From NCBI GenBank assembly GCA_964036155.1, contig OZ038423.1:55257249-55321248 (forward strand): a stretch of DNA of 64,000 nucleotides, read 5' to 3'. A program made the translations under genes and the position numbers. This document shows, in pieces, positions 57,275 to 64,000 of this stretch. The stretch is from Diploscapter coronatus (taxonomy: Eukaryota; Nematoda; Chromadorea; Rhabditida; Rhabditidae). Position 1 is the stretch's first letter. The number at the start of each line of letters is the position of its first letter. The notes under the pieces are model-generated. The model searched no databases and had not been told where the DNA came from. It worked only from the letters and a program-made list of their open reading frames with translations.

Positions 57275-58373
57275 GTGCCATCACTTGTTCAATCAAAACA
57301 ACCTGAGGAAGAAATTTACGAGCCAGAGAGAAACGTTAGTGAAATTGAGATTGAAGGCAAGTTTCGTTTTCTTGAGAGAATTGTTAATCAGGACTTTGTC
57401 GCATTGCTTTCATCTATCAATGCCATAAATTTTGCCAAACTTTTATGATATGGTTTTCTACAAGACATGTTGGATGTGATCAATTTCAACAAAGAAAACT
57501 TTGTGTATTGGCCTAGAAAATAGATTTTTCATAGAGCGCGCAGTAGACTAAAACGTTGTCTTCTCGAGGAAATTTTTGAACTGTAGGTGTTCCTCCTCTC
57601 ACAAGGAAAACAGTGTCGAATTTTCTATGGAGGACGCTCAAAGAATTCTATGTTCGGAGAAAAAAGCGAGGAAGTAAGAAATTTCGCACGCGCAGCTAGG
57701 AGTGAGGAGGGAGAGAGCAAATCAGCTCAATGACCCGAATTCGGATTTGAGGAGACGACGATTCGAAGAGTTTCTAAAGAAGAAGAGAGGAAACCCGTAG
57801 AGAAGTAAACAGTCTTAGCCTCACTTCTTAGGGCGCCTAGGCGACACGCTTTCTACCTTAACATTTACATCACGCCTTTACATTTGGAATTATCACAACT
57901 AGTTTTCAGCGACTAACTTTTTATCAGTCTTCCTCTATTCAGCCTCATTTCCCCTACAAAAATCATCTGGTTTCTCACTTAATTTCGTAAAAATGGATGT
58001 TTTTCAGAAAAAATGCCGATGATTTTTCCAAAAACTAGATAACGAATTTTCCAGGCATTGCGCTAAGTCCTGATTAACACCTAGGTTAGGTCTCCACTTT
58101 CATTTTCTCTCTACTCTGCGCTTGTTTCTTACCGAACTTGTCAATCCCTCCAATCTGCAAATCGATTAATTCGATCATTTGCGTCACTTGCCCCTAGCCA
58201 CCAGAGAGGAACTGTGGTTGTTTTCAGCAGCTGAGGCAGATTCGATCGAACCACAGCCAGACGAACCTGCTGAACAGATTGAAATTCGCGAGGAACATCA
58301 ACTAGAAAATCCGGTTGCACCTGAAATTGAAGAAATTCGCGAAATCCAATACGAGGAAAGTAAAGAGATCGAG
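57275..58373 (+). CDS. ptl-1: Acidic N-terminal exons of a longer ptl-1 isoform
   Basis: Two exons, 57275-57356 and 58228-58373, join in phase through a GC-AG intron with a perfect AAG|GCAAGT donor. They run on in phase into the ATG of the main ptl-1 exon at 58700 (KEIE then MSLDEEHV). They encode about 76 residues rich in Glu, Pro, Ile and Gln (KQPEEEIYEPERNVSEIEIE, AEQIEIREEHQ, PEIEEIREIQYEESKEIE). This is the projection-domain type of N-terminus seen in tau/PTL-1 proteins. The exon carrying the start codon for this form is not settled; 55429 is a candidate. Confidence 0.55.
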
Positions 58374-58699
58374 GTATGCATAAACTTCCAATCTTATGTT
58401 CTTTATGGCTGGGCCTTGGCCCTGGCCGTCTGCAACTTTATTGCGGCGTTGTGCATCGTTCTCAATCGCGCAAATGGTGACCGTTGTTTTGGCAATTAAG
58501 CACGATCATTGTTCAATTTCGTTCATTCGTTTTCGATTTTATTCGGATTTCCTTTCTTCAGGAATGACCGTAGGACGTTTCGAAAGCATAGCGTTCATGA
58601 GGCCGTGCTTTACACGTTTGTTAAAATGCAAAGTGTTTGAATGTTTCCAACCCATTTTTCGCTTGTCACTATTTCCCGGAAAAGTATTGATTTTTTCAG

Positions 58700-61600
58700 A
58701 TGTCACTCGACGAAGAACACGTGAATGAGCAGCAGATGCACCAGGGGGACGAGTTCGAAGCGCTCGAGAAGAAAATGGAAGGATTGATGACGGGCGAGAG
58801 GGCTGACAAGGAGAACGAGCAGAAGCAGGCAGAGGAGAGGGAGAAGGAGGCCGATGCGGAATTGGAAGCTGAAATGCTCGTCCATGACGATACCTGTGAT
58901 CAGGACATGGCTGAGAAGACCAACGTGAGTGAGGAGGGAAGCAAAAAATGAAAGCATAGCTGGGAAGGGGTAAAACGTTAAACAAAAAAACATTTTTCCA
59001 TTTCTTGTTCGAAAATCGAAAAGTCGCAAATTGTTTGGATTTCTTGAAATATACACTGCCAACGTCTTGCTAGACGTTTAAATTTTCAATGGCAATTGTG
59101 AGTTTTTAGATCCTCGAGCAAGCTTTCGTGAAAAATCAGTCGCAGCTCGTGGAAGATGACAAGAAGCTAATTGACTTTGGGGATGCCAGGCAGGAACAGG
59201 AGAAGGAAGAGGAACCTATACAGGAAGAACAAAAGCAGGAAGAAGCTAAGCAAGAGGAGCCTGTCGCTGCGCCTGTGCCCGAAGTCGACCCCTTCATGCA
59301 GCTTCACCATGGACCGAAGGTGAAAAATAAAGTTTTTGGTTCAAGTAGGAGTGGGAAAGAAATATTTTTTAAATTTCAGAACAGAAAATTGAAAATTAGC
59401 AAAAAAAATATCTGCAAGAGAAATCGCGAAAACTCCTCCTTCCCTTTATTTCTATCTGAATTAATTCACTGTCAAATAATCAGTTGATATTCTTAAAAAT
59501 GTTTATAAATTCTATGAATGGCTGATTTGCAGCCTGTTCCCCAGAAGAGCACGGGCATCAGGGCGCCGACAGCCACCACTTCTGTCTTCAAGACGCCTGC
59601 CACTGCGCCGAGGCAGCAGAACAAGACTCCTTTGGCTCACCCGCCTGCCAAACCTAGCAGAGTCTCCAGGCTAGGGATAATTTCTAAATTCACCAATCTT
59701 TCTGAAACAGACTAAAAAATGTCTTCTTAAATTTCATCGAGTTAACAAATCATATTATTCTGCACCATTTTTCTCTAAAAGGCTCATCATTGATTTCATT
59801 CAACGTTCACCTCTTTTTCTAAGATTCTTCCAAGTCATTCCTTATCAAAAACGGTTTTCCTGATCAATTTCCCGCCTGAATTCTTTTCGTTTTTCTCCGG
59901 AAAGGCGCCTGTGAGCGATTAGAGCGGAAAGTTGGATGAAACGCAAGAGAATCGGACAGCGGATCGTGTTTGTTTTGGCTGGGAAATTGGAAGTGAGCGA
60001 ATAAAAGCTATAGAGACGGAGAAGACTAGAGGAATGGGAGAATGAATGAAATATATTTGGAAGGAGAGAGTAGATATGTAATTGCATTGCATCAGTCAAG
60101 TCAGTCGCGTTTGGCTTGTGCCTCTAGAGAGGAAGAGCGACTCTAAATCCCCTTTTCTGCCTTTTTGTGCAGCTAATCGACTTTTTGCTGTCTTTTTTGC
60201 TTTTTCGCGCGTTTCTTCTTTTCATTTTCATCTTCTATCTTCCCATCTCCAAAATCGTTTCTTTCCGAGATTTTCCCCGTAAGAATTTTGCATTTCGCCG
60301 TGCCATCGACCATTTTTCCGCACTCTTTCTGAATTCTCTCTTCCCATTTTCCGCCCAGTTTCCCTTTCTTCGTCTTCAAAAATGGAACATTCTCGAGGGT
60401 TTTCCACTGAATATCAAATCTTTTCCTTCTATAAATTCATCTAACTTCAATACTTTTCCTTTATTAGCATTATTTTAAATGGATTAACTTTCCAAGCTAT
60501 TTTTCTTTATTTTCTCATTTCAGTGCCCAGTCCACCAAGTCCTCTTCGATTTCGGCCCCATCTGCCTCTGCATCGTTTCGTCCGTCGACCACTTCCACTC
60601 CATTCTCCGCCAGATCCGCTCCGCGCGTAGCTCAGAAGAGAGCTCCTGCTGTCGCTCCACTCAAATCCAGGTAGATTTAAAATTTGTATATAATTTGTTG
60701 TTCCAACAAGTTCTTGAAGTTTTCAAAATTAGCGCCCTTCAACTTTAATGCTATTTTCACCATACTTGATCAAAATAATTTGAGAAAAATTGGATGCTAA
60801 TTTTTTATTTCCAGAAACTCACGATTTAGCTCGTACAAGAAGTTTCTATTTTCTTCATAATTCATTCCCATTGCTCTAGTGGGGGTTATCTTCCTTTATC
60901 TAAAATCAATTTTGAGAGACTCGAAGTTTATCCTTAATGTCTCCAAAAATGCCTGAATAATCCTAAATTCTCTAATGCGCGAAAAACCTTCTTGGAATAT
61001 GGAATAAGGGAAAGTTATGCTAGTTGAATTGGAATAAAGAAGATACTTTCGGACTGGGCAGAGGCAGAGAAGTTTCCGTCCGTAATATACGTTCGTCCAC
61101 TCTTACCTCATTCCCTATTCCTATTCCTGCTTCCTTTCCACCCTTTCGTTTCCTTATTTAAACTCTATTTCTTCTTTCGTCGTCCTTTTCCCATCTTCTA
61201 GTAAACGGGCACAAGTCACTTGTCATGTCTTCATCTCCCTACTTTCGCGTAATTTATTTTACCCATTTTAGCTGACATCAATACTTTTTTTTTTCAAGAA
61301 AAGAGCATTTATAGATGAAAAATTGCTATGAAAATAGTCCGCCTTTTGGGCAACGCGATTCCCTTGAATCATACTTTAAAGGCTTGTGCAGCGAAAGATT
61401 TCAACTATCTTTACTTCCTTATGCTAATCTGCGATATGATCATAATTTAACGAGCCTCATCCAATTCATTAACTCTTCACCCCACTCCCTAACTAACCTT
61501 TTCCCTCCCCGCCTATCCAATTATGCTCTGGTCATATTCCCTTTCACCCTTTCCCTTCTCGAATATCCTCTTTCCAGCGAGTTCTCCTCCGGTCTCCCCT

Positions 61601-63841
61601 GTCTGCCCAATTTTGGTGTACATATATCCGGAGGCCTGAGGGTCGAGGGCTATAGAGACATGGCTCTACACTCGGTTCGACCCGTTCTTTATCCATCTGA
61701 CTATAGCCATTCTTTCTCAGGCCGTCTTTGAAACTCCGCAGTCCAAGCATTTTTGCAATTCCATTTTTGCATTTTCCATTCATAAGCAGCATCTTTTCGT
61801 GAGCTAAAAAGCTTCTAAAAGCTAGTTTATTGTGTTTCCTTCTGTTTTGCTTTATTTTTTTTTGCATTTCCAAAAACAAAGAAGGCTGAAAGATGAAACA
61901 TCTATGAAATTAGTCTTACGTGAGGCTAATATTTTCCCCTTGAGGAAGAATTAGACAATATGAACTTATCTCGCAATGAAAAAGTCGGTTTCTAGATGAC
62001 TCTAGAACAAGATTTATTAATTTATTTATACTTTTTTCATAGAATATTGCGATTTTTAATAGTCGCAATGTTTCAATAATTCCAAATTATCCTAAAATTT
62101 TTAGACGATTATTAAAAACATTCCGTTTTTCAGTTCGATGTCGAACCGTCGTTCGGAGGCTTCGGCCACGACAACTTCTGCCTCTGCGCCGCGTGCATCG
62201 CGTCTCTCGACTGTGCCCTCTGCAGCTCGCAACAATACCACTCCACAGGCACCTGCAACTCGCCTTCCCAATCAGAATCAGTCTACCAGCAGATCCAACT
62301 CCAATCTCAGGAGCAATTCTGATGGTAAGAATTTTTAAACATTTTATTTTATTTTTTCAAATATTTTTCTGAGCATAAGATATTGACAAAATAGTTCCAT
62401 CTTTATTTTTTTGTGTAAATTCAACGTGGTTCGAAAATTGAACTCAAAGCCTAAACTCTGGAATAAGTTGAAAGCGTGAGTGAAGAATGTATGATACGAA
62501 ACTTTTTTCCATGAATTTTAATGCCCCAATAAATGGAAAAGTTGCGTTCAAGACTTTTGGAACTGCAACAAACTAGCGCTACAAGAGTTGTGAAAAATTA
62601 CGAACTATCCTCGTTCGATTGTTCAATCTAGTATTTTTCGACTATTCTGATAATTCTAACAAGAATATGCCAAGTTTATGTCAGTTTTTTTTTTTAACTT
62701 TTTACTATTCTTTATTATCTTTCAGCGAAAAATCCGAGTCTTCCTGCTACGCCCAAGATTATCAATAAGAAATACGCTAATGTGCAGAGGTTTGTTTGAT
62801 TTTAAAAGTTTTCTGAGAATAATTGATTGATTTGAGCAAGGTCGGCAGCATCACGGACCACAAGCCTGGCGGTGGTAAGGTGGAGATCTTCAGCGAGAAG
62901 AAGACCTACAATGCCGGTTCCAGAATCGATGCAAAGGTCAACTGGGAACCCCCCAAATCGGAGAAGAAGGTTGATTTTTTATTAAAATTTTTTAGCTGTA
63001 AAACTACTCACCTTTTCCTCTTTACCAGAGCAATTTATTATTTTTATAATTGCCCAATTTTCACGGAGTTAATATTACATTTCTCAGATCATCACCCAGA
63101 AACTGCAATGGAAGGCCGAGTCCAAAGTCGGCTCGAAGGACAACATGAAACATCAGCCTGGAGGTGGAAATGCGAAGGTATATCAATTTTGAATTTTTAT
63201 CTTAAAAAAGTACAATTATTTTCTTCAATTTTGCTGAAGAATATTCAAATGAGTTTCAAGTTAAAATATTTTGAAGAATTTCCTATGCTTCATTTGAATA
63301 GTGTGAAGAATCAATCATGTCACAAGCACACACCACAAATTTGGCTACCTGTGAAGTTAGCTTTCCGCAACTGCTTCTCTTCAGATCGTGACTCAGAAGT
63401 TGGAATGGAGTGCGGGGAGCAAAGTCGGAAGCCTCGAGAATGCCAATCATAAGCCAGGTAAGGCTTTTCTTTACTGACGTTTTAATGAGTTATCAATGAT
63501 CTATAAAGAAAAGTCTCGATTCGAGCCACTTCTATGGGGATTCTAAATAATTCAACTTCGAATTGAGCACGTATTTCATTCGAACTGCGTGTTTTCAAAT
63601 TTAGACGCTCCTAAAAATATTTGACTTTTGCAAAAGTTCACTTTCTTCACGATTTTTTTACATCATAAAAAGCTTTGATTTTTTTTTATCGCAATAAGCT
63701 TTTCAATTGTTTTTCTTCTAAGGCGGTGGCAACGTGAGGATCTTCGACGAGAAGTTGGAATTCGTCGCAGCGCCCCGAGTGGCCTCTCGTTCCTCGGACA
63801 ACTCGAACCACGCCAGCTCGGCCAATATCAGCGTCCTCTGA
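58700..63841 (+). CDS. ptl-1: Tau-like microtubule-associated protein PTL-1 (462 aa from this start)
   Basis: Ten exons join in phase: 58700-58924, 59110-59319, 59533-59669, 60524-60670, 62134-62324, 62726-62789, 62837-62969, 63088-63177, 63385-63457, 63723-63841. The N-terminal 150 residues are acidic and Gln/Glu-rich. The middle is a basic Ser/Pro/Ala-rich stretch. The C-terminus has tau-type microtubule-binding repeats: VQSKVGSITDHKPGGG, a degenerate repeat (NAGSRIDAKVNWEPPKSEKK, no PGGG), SKVGSKDNMKHQPGGG, and SKVGSLENANHKPGGG followed by NVRIFDEKLEF. The protein binds and stabilises microtubules, mainly in neurons in nematodes. The intron after 59669 must begin with GC (TCCAG|GCTAGG); reading through instead gives a short form ending 15 residues later at 59713. 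ATG 58700 directly follows TTTTTTCAG, so it can be a trans-spliced start or an internal methionine of the longer form. Confidence 0.93.
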
Positions 63842-64000
63842 ACGAAAGGACAAGGAGAAGCGTCTACGAATCTACAAGTCCTCCCGAATTCAACGCCAAC
63901 CCTCACCTCATTTCTTCCTCGTCTCCACTCCAATTCACTGTTTGTGAATGCATTCTTGGAAAATTCATCCACTTTTCTTTCTCTTCAACAAAAATTTACG

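Noticed and set aside
61315..61731. 138-codon open frame on the plus strand
   Set aside because: Lies inside a ptl-1 intron, has no acceptor/donor that fits and no family resemblance.

Overview
The window reads as nuclear DNA of a nematode. The evidence is: AT-rich sequence; genes split into many short exons by introns that are mostly 43-60 nt or a few hundred nt, with T-rich acceptors of the type TTTCAG/TTGCAG/TTTTAG; such acceptors lying a few bases before start codons, as expected for trans-splicing; an exon resembling a nematode srh/str-type chemoreceptor; and a tau-family protein with the architecture of nematode PTL-1. No bacterial gene, rRNA, convincing tRNA or CRISPR array was seen. 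I rebuilt gene models by hand from splice sites, keeping reading phase across every junction; all coordinates below are CDS spans and the exons are listed per gene.

Layout. 1-6.2 kb (minus): the edge of a small coiled-coil protein (possibly Mediator subunit 9), a solitary chemoreceptor exon next to a tiny inverted-repeat element, and a complete 322-residue annexin. 6.2-10.1 kb: no gene seen. 10.1-13 kb (minus): a short rabaptin-5 carrying a C-terminal FYVE-type zinc finger. 14.5-17.7 kb (plus): an unrecognised Gln/Asn-rich, RG-containing protein. 19.8-27.2 kb (minus): enhancer of polycomb (epc-1). 28.3-33.7 kb (plus): an AAMP-like WD-repeat protein, TFIIA-gamma, and a second, divergent TFIIA-gamma with an N-terminal extension. 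34.2-36.6 kb (minus): an unrecognised 254-residue protein and ATG12 (lgg-3). 37.3-41.2 kb (plus): endonuclease III (nth-1) and an unrecognised 381-residue protein. 41.6-44 kb (minus): a Thr-rich secreted or GPI-type protein and a small single-pass membrane protein. 47-53.6 kb (plus): a nostrin-like F-BAR/SH3 protein whose 2.3-kb intron holds an opposite-strand GT92 glycosyltransferase. 57.3-63.8 kb (plus): the tau-like ptl-1 gene.

Several gene pairs lie close together on one strand (AAMP/TFIIA-gamma, 254-aa gene/lgg-3, nth-1/381-aa gene), with an acceptor just before the downstream start, so they may be operons. The contents are housekeeping and cytoskeletal/membrane-traffic genes: transcription (epc-1, two TFIIA-gamma, perhaps MED9), DNA repair (nth-1), autophagy (lgg-3), endosome and membrane shaping (rabaptin, annexin, nostrin) and microtubules (ptl-1). 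There is no single new multi-gene system. The points most worth a second look are the rabaptin-FYVE protein, the second TFIIA-gamma, the stop-containing exon inside epc-1, four GC-AG introns, an intronic hairpin at 41.8 kb and several foldback/MITE-like elements.
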